A stretch of DNA of 64,000 nt. Origin: Euryarchaeota archaeon. GTDB taxonomy: Archaea; Thermoplasmatota; SW-10-69-26; JACQPN01. The stretch's first letter is position 1. Every line of letters begins with the position of its first letter. A program made the position numbers and the translations under genes. The stretch lies in the NCBI GenBank assembly GCA_016207515.1, contig JACQPN010000023.1, positions 1 through 64,000 on the forward strand, read 5' to 3'. The notes below the pieces were generated by a model that saw nothing but the letters and a program-made list of their open reading frames with translations, had not been told where the DNA came from and did not search any database. This document shows, piece after piece, positions 16,977 to 25,484 of this stretch.

Positions 16977-18797
16977 ATGCACCGTCTCGTGGCCGCCCCA
17001 GTCAGGTACACCGTCTCGATGCCGAACCCGGACAACCACCTCTTCCACGTGAGGATGGAAGTCGACGAGGCGAGCTTGCCGTTGAGGGTCGCGATGCCGG
17101 TGTGGACCCCGGGCTCGTACACTCTGCGCGAGTACGCGCGTAACGTCCAATCGCTCGTCGCAACGGCCGCCGGGAAGCCGCTCCCGGTCGTCCAATTGGA
17201 CAAGGCCACGTGGGAAGTAGCGGGAAGTGCCGTGCAAAAGGTGGCGCTCGAATACGACGTTTCGGCGCTCAACCTCGGCGTCCAGGGCGCGCACCTCGAC
17301 CGCACCCACGGTTACTTCAACGGCGCCGCCGTCTTCCTGTTCGTCATCGGCGAGACCGGGCGGCCGGCCGAAGTCGAGATCAGGCACCCCGACGGGTGGC
17401 GAGTCTCCACCGGGCTTCCGCCGGGAGCCAAGGAAGGGCATTACCGGGCCGACGACTACGATCATCTCATCGACTGTCCCGTCGAGATCGGGACCCATCG
17501 GGTGCTCGGATTCGAATCCATGGGGGTCCCGCACAGGATCGCGCTCTACGGAAGGGGCAACCATTCCGAGGAGCGCCTTGCACGGGACATCAAGGCGATC
17601 GTCGACGCGGAGCTCGCGATATTCGGCTCGCCACCTTACGACGATTACACCTTCATCATACACCTCACCGACAGGCGCGGCGGCGGGTTGGAACACCGTA
17701 ACTCCACGACGCTCAACGTGAACCGCACGTGTTTCCAACCGCAGAAGGACTACGAGACCTTCCTCTCGCTCGTTGCCCACGAGTTCTTCCACACGTGGAA
17801 CGTGAAACGCATCCGTCCTGTGACCCTGGGCCCTTTCGACTACCTGAAGGAGAATTACACGCGCCTCCTTTGGGCGATGGAAGGGCTGACGAGTTATTAC
17901 GATAGGCACGTGCTCGTTCGCGCAGGATTGTCAAAGCCCGAGAAGTACCTCGAATATCTCGCCGATGAGGTGAAGAAACTCCAGGACACCCCCGGGCGCA
18001 AGATGATGAACCTTGAGGATTCGAGCTTCAACGCGTGGGTGAAGCACTATCGCCCGGACGAGAACAGCGTGAACACCGCGGTGAGTTATTACCACAAGGG
18101 GGAACTCGTGGGCCTTCTTCTCGACCTCGAGATCCGGCGTGCGAGCTCCGGCGTAAGATCCCTCGACGACGTGTTTCGCATCCTGTGGGACCGCTTCGCG
18201 GTCAAGGGAAGAGGCATCGGAGAGCAGGATATCGAAGCCGCCTCAACGGAGGCGCTCGGGCACTCCACGAGGACGTTCTTCGACATGTACGTCCGGGGCA
18301 CCGACGAGCTTGATTACAACGCAGCCTTGTCCGCGGCCGGCCTGGAATTGAAGGCGACCACCGAGAAACCAAAAGACGACGACGCGCGCCCGCGACCGAT
18401 AGGGGCGAAGGACGAAAAGACGCCCCGCGGCTACCTAGGCGTGAAACTCAAGGGCGAAGATGGGAAGGCGCTCATCGAGTCCGTCCTCACTGGAAGCGCC
18501 GCCGAAGGAGCCGGACTGAGTCCCGGCGACGAGATCCTGGCCGTGAACGACTTGCGCGTCACGGACAAGACGCTCGCTGACAGGATCACCGAGTACGCCG
18601 CCGGACATGCGGTGGAGGTCAGGTTCTTCCGTCGCGACGAGCTTCTCGGCGCAAAAGTGGTCCTCGGCGAACGACCTCCGGACAAGTACAAGATCGTGAA
18701 ACGGAAAGACGCGGACGCGACAGCCAAGGCGATCTACGCGCAGTGGCTGCACGAACCGTTCGACAAACCGAAAACGAAGGATGAAGACGAGGCGTGA
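16977..18797 (+). CDS. M61-family aminopeptidase with PDZ domain
   Basis: A 606-residue metallopeptidase of the glycyl-aminopeptidase (M61) group. An N-terminal beta domain (PVWTPGSYTLREYARNV) is followed by the catalytic part with GGGLEHRNSTTLN (an M61 hallmark), then the zinc site VAHEFFHTWNVKRIRP (HExxH) near residue 267 and the downstream Glu in AMEGLTSYYDR. A C-terminal PDZ domain spans about residues 480-570 (RGYLGVKLKG..., GLSPGDEILAVND). No signal peptide is seen, so a cytoplasmic peptidase is likely. The 34 residues encoded before the ATG at 16977 are not part of the family. Confidence 0.9.
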   Translation: MHRLVAAPVRYTVSMPNPDNHLFHVRMEVDEASLPLRVAMPVWTPGSYTLREYARNVQSLVATAAGKPLPVVQLDKATWEVAGSAVQKVALEYDVSALNLGVQGAHLDRTHGYFNGAAVFLFVIGETGRPAEVEIRHPDGWRVSTGLPPGAKEGHYRADDYDHLIDCPVEIGTHRVLGFESMGVPHRIALYGRGNHSEERLARDIKAIVDAELAIFGSPPYDDYTFIIHLTDRRGGGLEHRNSTTLNVNRTCFQPQKDYETFLSLVAHEFFHTWNVKRIRPVTLGPFDYLKENYTRLLWAMEGLTSYYDRHVLVRAGLSKPEKYLEYLADEVKKLQDTPGRKMMNLEDSSFNAWVKHYRPDENSVNTAVSYYHKGELVGLLLDLEIRRASSGVRSLDDVFRILWDRFAVKGRGIGEQDIEAASTEALGHSTRTFFDMYVRGTDELDYNAALSAAGLELKATTEKPKDDDARPRPIGAKDEKTPRGYLGVKLKGEDGKALIESVLTGSAAEGAGLSPGDEILAVNDLRVTDKTLADRITEYAAGHAVEVRFFRRDELLGAKVVLGERPPDKYKIVKRKDADATAKAIYAQWLHEPFDKPKTKDEDEA

Positions 18798-18883
18798 CCG
18801 CGGGCCCCGCCGCCACCGTGCGCCCACGGCAGAGGGCAATACGTGGCGTCGACACTTTCCAAGGGCGACGCGTGCGTGTTGGC

Positions 18884-19234
18884 CTAACTGAAACTCGGGT
18901 CGAACGCCGGTTTGGGCGTCTCGCGCTTGACCGGCCCCTCGAGCTGTATTTCGCTCACCGTCGCGAGGGGGATCATTCGCACCCCTTCCTTGCCTTCGAT
19001 GACGATGTGCTCGCTCGATCCCAATACCTGGATGCCGTTGAAGACGCCCTTGTCGCTGATGCACGTGAGGACCCCATCCACCACGTAGCGGCGCTCGACC
19101 TTGATCTTGTCCCCAAGGTACACGGAGCGCGGCTCCACGGGCCCGGCGTTTTGCGTCTTCTTCCTCGCGTGCTTCAACGATTCACCGGACAGTGGTGGGC
19201 CTTCGAGGGTTATCAGCCCACTCCAAGGAGTCAA
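18884..19234 (-). CDS. Conserved-looking small protein, function unknown
   Basis: Up to 116 residues, with a basic middle (LKHARKKTQN) and a beta-rich stretch VYLGDKIKVERRYVVDG that could fold like a small SH3-type or LSm-like barrel; this is a guess. The first available start is TTG 19234, but a TATA-like block (gcttatt on the minus strand, about 19234-19240) overlaps it, so a TTG at 19177 may be the real start. It is convergent with the M61 gene. Confidence 0.5.
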   Translation of the reverse strand: MTPWSGLITLEGPPLSGESLKHARKKTQNAGPVEPRSVYLGDKIKVERRYVVDGVLTCISDKGVFNGIQVLGSSEHIVIEGKEGVRMIPLATVSEIQLEGPVKRETPKPAFDPSFS

Positions 19235-19448
19235 TAAGCGTTAGGCCTAAGGGGCCCTTGGGGCCCCGAGAGCGCGGCGCGCCACGGGGGTCGCGTCATC
19301 CCGACCCCGCAAGACTCGCACAGGGGCAACGGGGAGGCAAGGCGAAGAATTCCCAAAGGGCCCGCCGGCCGTGGACATGTTCAACGGCGCCTCTTGGCCC
19401 CGCGCGAGGGCCTCGCCTCGCAGATTGGCCGCTACTACGTCGGCCACG

Positions 19449-19455
19449 TTTATAC
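19449..19455 (+). promoter_or_regulatory. TATA-like box for the rhomboid gene
   Basis: TTTATAC centred 25 bp before the GTG at 19477, which points to a leaderless GTG start. The 240 bp between the 18884-19234 gene and this start otherwise hold only a TTAGGCCTAA palindrome and a GGGGCCC-rich inverted repeat at about 19241-19268. Confidence 0.55.
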
Positions 19456-19476
19456 GCCCCAAGTCGTTGGCCCGCC

Positions 19477-20430
19477 GTGGACCTGCTTCCCGTCGGCGTT
19501 CCCGCGATGACCACGCTCCTGTTCATCTTCGCCGCCCTTGTGCTCACGGAGGCTCGCAACTACCCGCGCGCCTACAGCTACGGCACGATAGCGCTCATCG
19601 TCTTCTTCGGCCAATCGTTCTCCGCGTTGTTCTTCGGAGGCGACCCGGTGAGCGCCCAACTCGCCGTCGACGTCGATGACCTACTCGCCTTCAAGGTCTG
19701 GTGGACGCCGCTTTCGTACATGTTCCTCCACTTGGATTTCCTCCACCTCTTCGGAAACATCTTCATCCTGCTCTCCATCGGCCCGCTTCTTGAATCGCGC
19801 ATCGGCGCCCGAAGGTTCGCCGCGATATTCTTCGCGGCGGGCGTCATCGTGCCCGCGGTGACGGCCGTCCTCGCTGTCGTGACGGCGGAGTCCATCTTCT
19901 CGGCCCCCGCGGTCGGGGCGTCAGGCGCCGTCTTCGGGGTACTAGCGACGTTTGCGACCCTCTATCCGAACGAGCGTGTGCCCGTCATCCTCCTTTTCTT
20001 CGTGGTGTGGCTTCCCGCGCAGATCGTCTTCAGCATGTACATCGCCTTCAACCTCATCTATGCCCTCGGGTCGACGAGCATCGGGTGGTGGGGCCACTTC
20101 GCCGGCGCTGCGGTCGGGATAGCGGCCGTGCCGCTTCTCAACCGTTATCGGAAAGCGGGAAGCGCCCCGGCGGTAGAGATCAACCCATCAGACCTCGAAC
20201 CGCTCGCGACGACGCCGACCCTGAAAAGCATACTCGGGCACCTGCGGGATGTCTCGAAGAACGAGACGCGCGATGACGCCGTGTTCCGTGCCGCTTGGCT
20301 GGAGCGTTTCATCGAACGCGCGAAGTGCCCGAAATGTGGGAAGACGTTGGAACTCGGGGCGGGCGGGATCACGTCCGACTGTGGGTACTCGCTTCCGGAC
20401 AAGGGAAAGGCCGCCCCGGACTCGGTTTGA
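19477..20430 (+). CDS. Rhomboid-family intramembrane protease with C-terminal zinc ribbon
   Basis: A 317-residue protein with about seven membrane helices. The catalytic serine motif GASGAVFG is near residue 148 and the catalytic histidine is in WWGHFAGAAVG near 207. The loop after helix 1 has FLHLDFLHLFGNIFIL, the usual HxxxHxxxN-type segment. After a cytoplasmic linker the protein ends in CPKCGKTLELGAGG followed by SDCGYS, with three Cys like a degenerate zinc ribbon. The leaderless GTG at 19477 is preferred to the ATG at 19507 because of the TATA spacing. Substrates are unknown. Confidence 0.88.
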   Translation: MDLLPVGVPAMTTLLFIFAALVLTEARNYPRAYSYGTIALIVFFGQSFSALFFGGDPVSAQLAVDVDDLLAFKVWWTPLSYMFLHLDFLHLFGNIFILLSIGPLLESRIGARRFAAIFFAAGVIVPAVTAVLAVVTAESIFSAPAVGASGAVFGVLATFATLYPNERVPVILLFFVVWLPAQIVFSMYIAFNLIYALGSTSIGWWGHFAGAAVGIAAVPLLNRYRKAGSAPAVEINPSDLEPLATTPTLKSILGHLRDVSKNETRDDAVFRAAWLERFIERAKCPKCGKTLELGAGGITSDCGYSLPDKGKAAPDSV

Positions 20431-20548
20431 TCGAGTACACGGTTACGCGCCCGTTTGACACGTCGCGTGTGACGTCGGTCTCACCTAACGTCCTCCGGCA
20501 TCATGGCGTCCGACCGGTCTCTTCGCCGTCATGCCGATTTTCTAAACC

Positions 20549-21376
20549 TCACAACGCCCGCGACGGTGGCGCCCTCCAATCGAGGCCCACGGTGCGGTGG
20601 CCGATCTTCGGGATGATGAAGCCGGCCCGCTTGTGCTGGCTCCGGTTCAACAACGCCGCGACACGGGAGACCGTCTCGACGTCCTCGCCCGTCTTCTTCG
20701 AGATATCCTCGAAGGACATCTGGAGTTCCAGTCCATAGAGCACCTTGTCGAGCCTCGTGTAGCTCATGCCAAGGTCCTTCTCATCGGTCTGGCCGGGGAA
20801 GAGCCCGGCCGACGGGCGCTTCGAGACTAGCCGGGCCGGCAGGCGGTAGAAGGTTGCAAGGTCCACCACCTGGGTCTTGTAGAGGTCGCCGATCGGGTGG
20901 ATGTCGGCGGCGCCGTCACCGAACTTCGTGAAATACCCCGTGAGCAGTTCCGATTTGTTGCTCGTCCCCGCGACGAGCCCTTTGGCGCTCGCCGCCCTCG
21001 CGTAGAGGACGGCCATCCGGACGCGCGGCGCGATGTTGAGGCCGGCCCCTTCACTAAGAGATTTTCCAAGGAGGTGCGCGGCCGCTGAGACCGGTGCCGA
21101 GATGTCGAGCGTCTCTAGTTTGATCCCGGCCGCTTTCGCCGACAGTACCGCGTCCTTGGCGTCCGTAGAACCGGGCCCGTTCGGCAGGAACACGCCCAAG
21201 ACCTTCGAGGGCCCGAGGCACTCCGCCGCGATCTTCGCCACCAGCGCCGAATCGATCCCCCCCGAAAGGCCGACGACGACGCGCCGTGCCGCGCTTTTCG
21301 AGAAGTAGTCGCCCAGGAAGGCTTCGATGACCATCGCCGTCTCGCCGGCGTCTATCTTCGGGGCAAGTGTGACCAT
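20549..21376 (-). CDS. nadE: NAD+ synthase, ammonia-dependent type
   Basis: A 275-residue N-type ATP pyrophosphatase that amidates deamido-NAD. It has the PP-loop VVVGLSGGIDSALVAKIA, the dinucleotide-binding AGTSNKSELLTGYFTKFGDG with the acidic switch and ADIHPIGDLYKTQV, plus the C-terminal pocket KRPSAGLFPGQTDE. The glutaminase domain of long NadE is absent, so ammonia must be supplied separately. ATG at 21376 is chosen; a minus-strand TATA-like box at 21405-21412 lies about 32 bp upstream. It is divergent from a nitrilase gene, 47 bp apart. Confidence 0.93.
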   Translation of the reverse strand: MVTLAPKIDAGETAMVIEAFLGDYFSKSAARRVVVGLSGGIDSALVAKIAAECLGPSKVLGVFLPNGPGSTDAKDAVLSAKAAGIKLETLDISAPVSAAAHLLGKSLSEGAGLNIAPRVRMAVLYARAASAKGLVAGTSNKSELLTGYFTKFGDGAADIHPIGDLYKTQVVDLATFYRLPARLVSKRPSAGLFPGQTDEKDLGMSYTRLDKVLYGLELQMSFEDISKKTGEDVETVSRVAALLNRSQHKRAGFIIPKIGHRTVGLDWRAPPSRAL

Positions 21377-21388
21377 GTCCGGGAAGCG

Positions 21389-21412
21389 CTTATATCGAGT
21401 GCCCAATATGTA
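21389..21412. promoter_or_regulatory. Back-to-back TATA-like boxes for nadE and nitrilase
   Basis: CTTATATC (21389-21396), centred about 32 bp before the nitrilase ATG, and ACATATT on the minus strand (21405-21411), about 32 bp before the nadE ATG. The two divergent leaderless genes share a 47-bp promoter. Confidence 0.5.
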
Positions 21413-21423
21413 GTTTGTTTAGG

Positions 21424-22242
21424 ATGAATAGCGAAGTGCGCGCGGCATTGAACCAGGTGACGCCCCTACTTGCCGAGAAGGAACACAACCTCGCGTTGAT
21501 GGAGAAGAAAGTGTCGGCGACGAACGCCGACCTCCACGTCTTCCCAGAGCTCTTCCTCACCGGTTATTACAACCGGGACCTGTTCAAGACACTCGCCGAG
21601 CCGCTCGACGGGCCATCGGTCACCCGGGTCCTAAGACTCGCCAAGCGCACCCGTTCCCACATCGTCTTTGGCATGCCGCGCCTCTCGCGAACGGGCGACA
21701 TCCACAACGCGGCCGTCATCGCTGGTCCCGACGGGCTCGTCGGCCATTACGACAAGCTCTACTTGCCGACTTTCAACATGTTCGAGGAGTCCATCCATTT
21801 CGCGCCGGGAAAGTCCCTCCCGGTCTTCGAAACGCCCCTCGGCCGTATCGGTCTTTGCATCTGCTACGACCTTTTCTTCCCCGAAGTGACGAAGACGCTG
21901 GCACTCAATGGCGCCGAGATCATCGCATGCATATCGGCTAGCCCCAACACGTCGCGACGCTTCTTCGAAGCCGTGTTCCCGGCGCGTTCGCTCGAGACCA
22001 CGACCTTCCTTCTCTACACCAACCTCGTGGGACCGCAGGACACGATCCCCTTCTGGGGCGGAGCGACCGCGTATGGGCCCCGTGGAAACGAGCTTCTCAA
22101 GCCCGTGAATTTCAAGGAGCGCACCGCCGTCGTGGACCTCGACGCGGCGGATCTCGACATCGCAAGGGGAAGACGACCGCTGTTACGGGACACGCGGCAG
22201 GCTTTCTTCTATCCTCTGGCGGACCCCGATAAGAGCCGTTGA
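21424..22242 (+). CDS. Nitrilase-superfamily amidohydrolase
   Basis: A 272-residue carbon-nitrogen hydrolase. The Glu-Lys-Cys triad is visible in HVFPELFLTGYY (Glu), YDKLYLPTFNMFEE (Lys) and GLCICYDLFFPE (Cys). The protein lacks any attached ligase domain. It is divergent from nadE through a shared promoter and has the same type of fold as the glutaminase half of long NadE proteins, so a role as separate glutaminase partner is a plausible inference. Other omega-amidase or amidase roles are equally compatible. ATG at 21424 is used. Confidence 0.88.
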   Translation: MNSEVRAALNQVTPLLAEKEHNLALMEKKVSATNADLHVFPELFLTGYYNRDLFKTLAEPLDGPSVTRVLRLAKRTRSHIVFGMPRLSRTGDIHNAAVIAGPDGLVGHYDKLYLPTFNMFEESIHFAPGKSLPVFETPLGRIGLCICYDLFFPEVTKTLALNGAEIIACISASPNTSRRFFEAVFPARSLETTTFLLYTNLVGPQDTIPFWGGATAYGPRGNELLKPVNFKERTAVVDLDAADLDIARGRRPLLRDTRQAFFYPLADPDKSR

Positions 22243-22392
22243 GTATTTCGCGAGGCGGCGCCACCACTTTGCGGGTCGTGCCAAAGGAGCGGCGGGTCAT
22301 GAGTTCGCCGTCGATCGTCGGTCGGATGGTCGCGGCGCCTAGAGCGGATCGGCCACCCAAAAGGCATTGAAGAAGTTGGCCGATGCCACCCT

Positions 22393-23229
22393 ATGCGACT
22401 TCGCCTCGGCCATAGCCCGGACGCCGACGACGCCTTCCTGTTCTACGGCATGGTGCACGGGAAGGTGGACACGCGTGGCCTCGAGTTCGAGCACGTGTTG
22501 GCCGACATCGAGACCCTCAACAAGCGGGCGGCCTCTGGCGAATTGGAGATCACCGCCATGTCGCTGCATGCTTACGGCCACTTCTTCGACAAGTACGCGA
22601 TCCTCCCACATGGAGCGAGCATCGGCGACGGCTACGGCCCCCTGGTCGTTTCGCTGTCGTCCATGGGCCTCGATGAACTTCCGCACCGCAAGATCGCGAT
22701 CCCCGGTGAACTCACCACGGCGCACCTTGCACTGCAACTTGCGATCGGCAAGTACGCGTACGAGGTCGTGGAGTTCGACCGGATATTCGCGGGGCTACGC
22801 GCCGGGGCTTACGACGCCGGTCTCATCATCCACGAGGGCCAGCTCACCTACGACGAATTGGGGTTCAAGAAGGTCGTTGACCTTGGCGAGTGGTGGAAGC
22901 GCGAGACGGGCCTGCCACTGCCGCTTGGACTGAATTGCGTCCGGCGCGACCTTGGACGGGAGACGATGGAGAAAGTCGCTCTTGTCCTCAAGGACAGCAT
23001 CGATTACGGCCTCGCGAACCGGAAGGAGGCGCTCGGCTACGCCGCCCGCTTCGGCCGCGGCACCGGGCCCGAAACGCTCGACCGGTTCGTCTCCATGTAC
23101 GTGTCGCCTCGAAGCCTCTATGCGACCCACAGGGAACGTAGCGCCGTCCGCATGCTCTTGGAACGTGCGCACAAAGCAGGACTCCTGCCACGCATCCCCC
23201 ACGCTACGTATGTGAATCTTTCCCCTTAG
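22393..23229 (+). CDS. mqnD: 1,4-dihydroxy-6-naphthoate synthase
   Basis: A 278-residue periplasmic-binding-protein-fold enzyme acting on cyclic dehypoxanthine futalosine in the futalosine route to menaquinone. It begins LRLGHSPDADDAFLFYGMVHG, as MqnD proteins do, and has the conserved ITAMSLHAYGHFFDKY, IPGELTTAHLALQL, YDAGLIIHEGQLTY and LPLGLNCVRRDL. The other mqn genes follow 241 bp downstream on the same strand. The 150 bp before it contain no obvious TATA box. Confidence 0.92.
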   Translation: MRLRLGHSPDADDAFLFYGMVHGKVDTRGLEFEHVLADIETLNKRAASGELEITAMSLHAYGHFFDKYAILPHGASIGDGYGPLVVSLSSMGLDELPHRKIAIPGELTTAHLALQLAIGKYAYEVVEFDRIFAGLRAGAYDAGLIIHEGQLTYDELGFKKVVDLGEWWKRETGLPLPLGLNCVRRDLGRETMEKVALVLKDSIDYGLANRKEALGYAARFGRGTGPETLDRFVSMYVSPRSLYATHRERSAVRMLLERAHKAGLLPRIPHATYVNLSP

Positions 23230-23435
23230 CGTCCACAAGCGGCGGCCTCCGCGCAGTCAACGAGGGTAGGCCGGTCCGGCCCGGGCTTCGCCTTGGTCCG
23301 TGCGATCCGTGAGGTGCGCGTCGAAACGTCTCGTCCAATCGCGTTTCCCATAGGTCTCTTCCCGTCGCGTTTCCTATTGTCCACCTAAGCGGTGCCGCGG
23401 CCATCTTGCGGCGTACGGTCTGTCCCTGCGAAGAC

Positions 23436-23443
23436 GTTTTAAG
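23436..23443 (+). promoter_or_regulatory. TATA-like box for mqnE-mqnA-mqnC
   Basis: GTTTTAAG centred about 31 bp before the mqnE ATG. The remaining 200 bp after mqnD hold no gene that I can support. Confidence 0.5.
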
Positions 23444-23470
23444 GGCCCCCCCCGTACCATCAAAGCATCC

Positions 23471-24589
23471 ATGCAAAAGGCAACGCTCGGCGTCCAAACG
23501 AACATTTCCGACGTCGTGGCAAAGGCGGTCCGAGGTGAGCGGCTGTCCTTGGACGAGTGCGCGACGCTCATGGAGGGTAACGACCTCATGGAGCTTGCCG
23601 CCGGGGCCGACACGGTGCGAAGGAAGCGGCATGGGAACGTCGTCCACTACAGGAACGACCTGAACATCAACCACACGAACGTCTGCGTCGCCTCATGCGG
23701 CTTCTGCGCGTTCTACCGATCGCCGGGCGAGGCGGGCGGGTACACGTTCTCGGTGCCCGAGATCCTCGAGAAGGCGAGGGCGGCGACGGCAATGGGGGTG
23801 CACGAGTGGCACATCGTGGGTGGGCTTCACCCCGACCTCGGCATCGAGTACTTCGAAGAGATGTTCCGCGGCCTCAAGGCGGTGAACCCCCGTGGCTTCA
23901 TCGAGGCCCTCACCGCCGTCGAGATCGATTACATCGCGAAGAAGGAGAAGAGCTCGGTGCGGGAGACGCTCGAAAGACTCAAGGCCGCCGGGCTCGACAT
24001 GCTGCCCGGTGGCGGCGCCGAGGTGTTCGACGCGGAGGCGCGCGTGCGGATGCAGGCGACGAAGATCGGCGCCGATCGATGGCTTGCCGTCCACGAGGAG
24101 GCCCACCGACTCGGCATACCCACCAACGCGACGATGCTCTACGGGCACGTCGAAGATCCGCGCGAGAGGGCCCACCACATGGGGCGCGTTCGCGCTCTCC
24201 AGGACAAGACCGGCGGGTTCCTCGCGTTCGTCCCACTGGCTTTCAATCCTGACAACACCGCCCTCGCAGCCGAGCACCACCTCCATGGGGCGACGGGGGT
24301 GCTCGACATGAAGGTCGTCGCGGCGTCGCGCCTGTTCTTTGACAACGTCGCCCACGTGAAACTCCCGTGGGTTACGGTCGGGAAAAGGGTCGCGCAGATT
24401 AGCCTCACTTTCGGCGTGGACGACATCGGGGGAAGTGCTTTCGAGGAGCGCATCCTTGAAGCGGCCGGCGGGAAGACGTGGCAGTATGTGACGACCAGCG
24501 ACCTCCCGTCGTTGATTTGCGACGCCGGCTTCGAGCCGGCCCTCACGAACAGCGATTACTCCAGAGGGGAACCGGTTGCGGCACGCTGA
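23471..24589 (+). CDS. mqnE: Aminofutalosine synthase (radical SAM)
   Basis: A 372-residue radical SAM enzyme joining an adenosyl radical to the MqnA product. The cluster motif CVASCGFCAFY (CX3CX2C) is near residue 76, preceded by LNINHTNVC. HIVGGLHPDLGIEYFEEM distinguishes MqnE from MqnC, which reads LQGGLNP at the same place. Further motifs are LPGGGAEVF and the C-terminal DDIGGSAFEERI. It is first in a three-gene run; mqnA overlaps its last 14 bp. Confidence 0.92.
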   Translation: MQKATLGVQTNISDVVAKAVRGERLSLDECATLMEGNDLMELAAGADTVRRKRHGNVVHYRNDLNINHTNVCVASCGFCAFYRSPGEAGGYTFSVPEILEKARAATAMGVHEWHIVGGLHPDLGIEYFEEMFRGLKAVNPRGFIEALTAVEIDYIAKKEKSSVRETLERLKAAGLDMLPGGGAEVFDAEARVRMQATKIGADRWLAVHEEAHRLGIPTNATMLYGHVEDPRERAHHMGRVRALQDKTGGFLAFVPLAFNPDNTALAAEHHLHGATGVLDMKVVAASRLFFDNVAHVKLPWVTVGKRVAQISLTFGVDDIGGSAFEERILEAAGGKTWQYVTTSDLPSLICDAGFEPALTNSDYSRGEPVAAR

Positions 24590-25484
24590 ACCACCGCGGG
24601 CGGCAGGGGCCGCTGGAAACGAGCGGGGGCGTGAAGGGGCGCCGCCGCTACGCCTCGGCGCCATCGAGTTCTACAATTCGCTCCCCGTGTACCAGGGGAT
24701 CTATTCGGGAGCCGTGACGCTCCCGCGCGGGACCGAGATCGTGAAAGGGATCCCATCGGAGATGAACCGTGGCGTCCTCGCGGGGACGCTCGACATCGCC
24801 CCCGTCTCGTCGATCGAGTACGCACGCCACGCCTCCGAACTCGTGGCCTTGCCGGGCCTCTCCATCAACTCCCACGGCTTCGCAAACAGCGTGAACCTCG
24901 TCTCGGCGCTGCCCCTTGCCGCGTTGGACGGCAAGCGCATAAGGATCACGTCCGCCTCCGCCTCGTCCGACCTGCTCCTTCGGATACTGCTCGAGGAGCG
25001 CTTCGGGGTCAAGGCGGAGTTGACCAAAGGCATCGCCCGCCTCGATGCGATCGGACGCGATTACGAGGCGTGCCTTCTCATCGGTGACGAGAGCATGCAC
25101 GCGTTGAGGACGCACCCGAGGCTCCTCCGCTTCGACCTTGGCGCCCAGTGGCGGGACCACACCGGCCACCCGATGGTGTTCGCAATCTGGGTGGCGCACC
25201 GCGAGATCGCCGAGACCCGGGGAAGCGACGTCGAGGCCGTGCGGGCCGCACTCCTTGAGTCGCGCGCCTGGGGCCTAAAGAACAAGGACGCGGTCGTTTT
25301 CGAGGCTCAACGGGCAAGCGGGTTCTCCGCAGTCGAGCTCGAAGCTTATTTCAGGGACCTGAACTACGATCTCGACGGCGACAAGATCCAAGGGCTCCGA
25401 GCATTCTACGAGGCGGCCCTGCTTCGCGGCGAGATCCCCGAGATGCCCCGACTTCCCAAACCGGAGGCGCCCCGTTGGAAGTGA
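24576..25484 (+). CDS. mqnA: Chorismate dehydratase
   Basis: A 302-residue enzyme that removes water from chorismate to give 3-(1-carboxyvinyl)oxybenzoate, the entry to the futalosine pathway. After a Pro/Ala/Gly-rich N-terminal extension of about 25 residues, the protein reads LRLGAIEFYNSLPVYQGIYS, then VLAGTLDIAPVSSIEYARH and ITSASASSDLLLRILL, typical of MqnA. The start is TTG with GAGGGG about 6 bases upstream, inside the end of mqnE; the 14-bp overlap suggests translational coupling. Start codons further in could remove the atypical extension. Confidence 0.9.
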   Translation: MRHAEPPRAAGAAGNERGREGAPPLRLGAIEFYNSLPVYQGIYSGAVTLPRGTEIVKGIPSEMNRGVLAGTLDIAPVSSIEYARHASELVALPGLSINSHGFANSVNLVSALPLAALDGKRIRITSASASSDLLLRILLEERFGVKAELTKGIARLDAIGRDYEACLLIGDESMHALRTHPRLLRFDLGAQWRDHTGHPMVFAIWVAHREIAETRGSDVEAVRAALLESRAWGLKNKDAVVFEAQRASGFSAVELEAYFRDLNYDLDGDKIQGLRAFYEAALLRGEIPEMPRLPKPEAPRWK

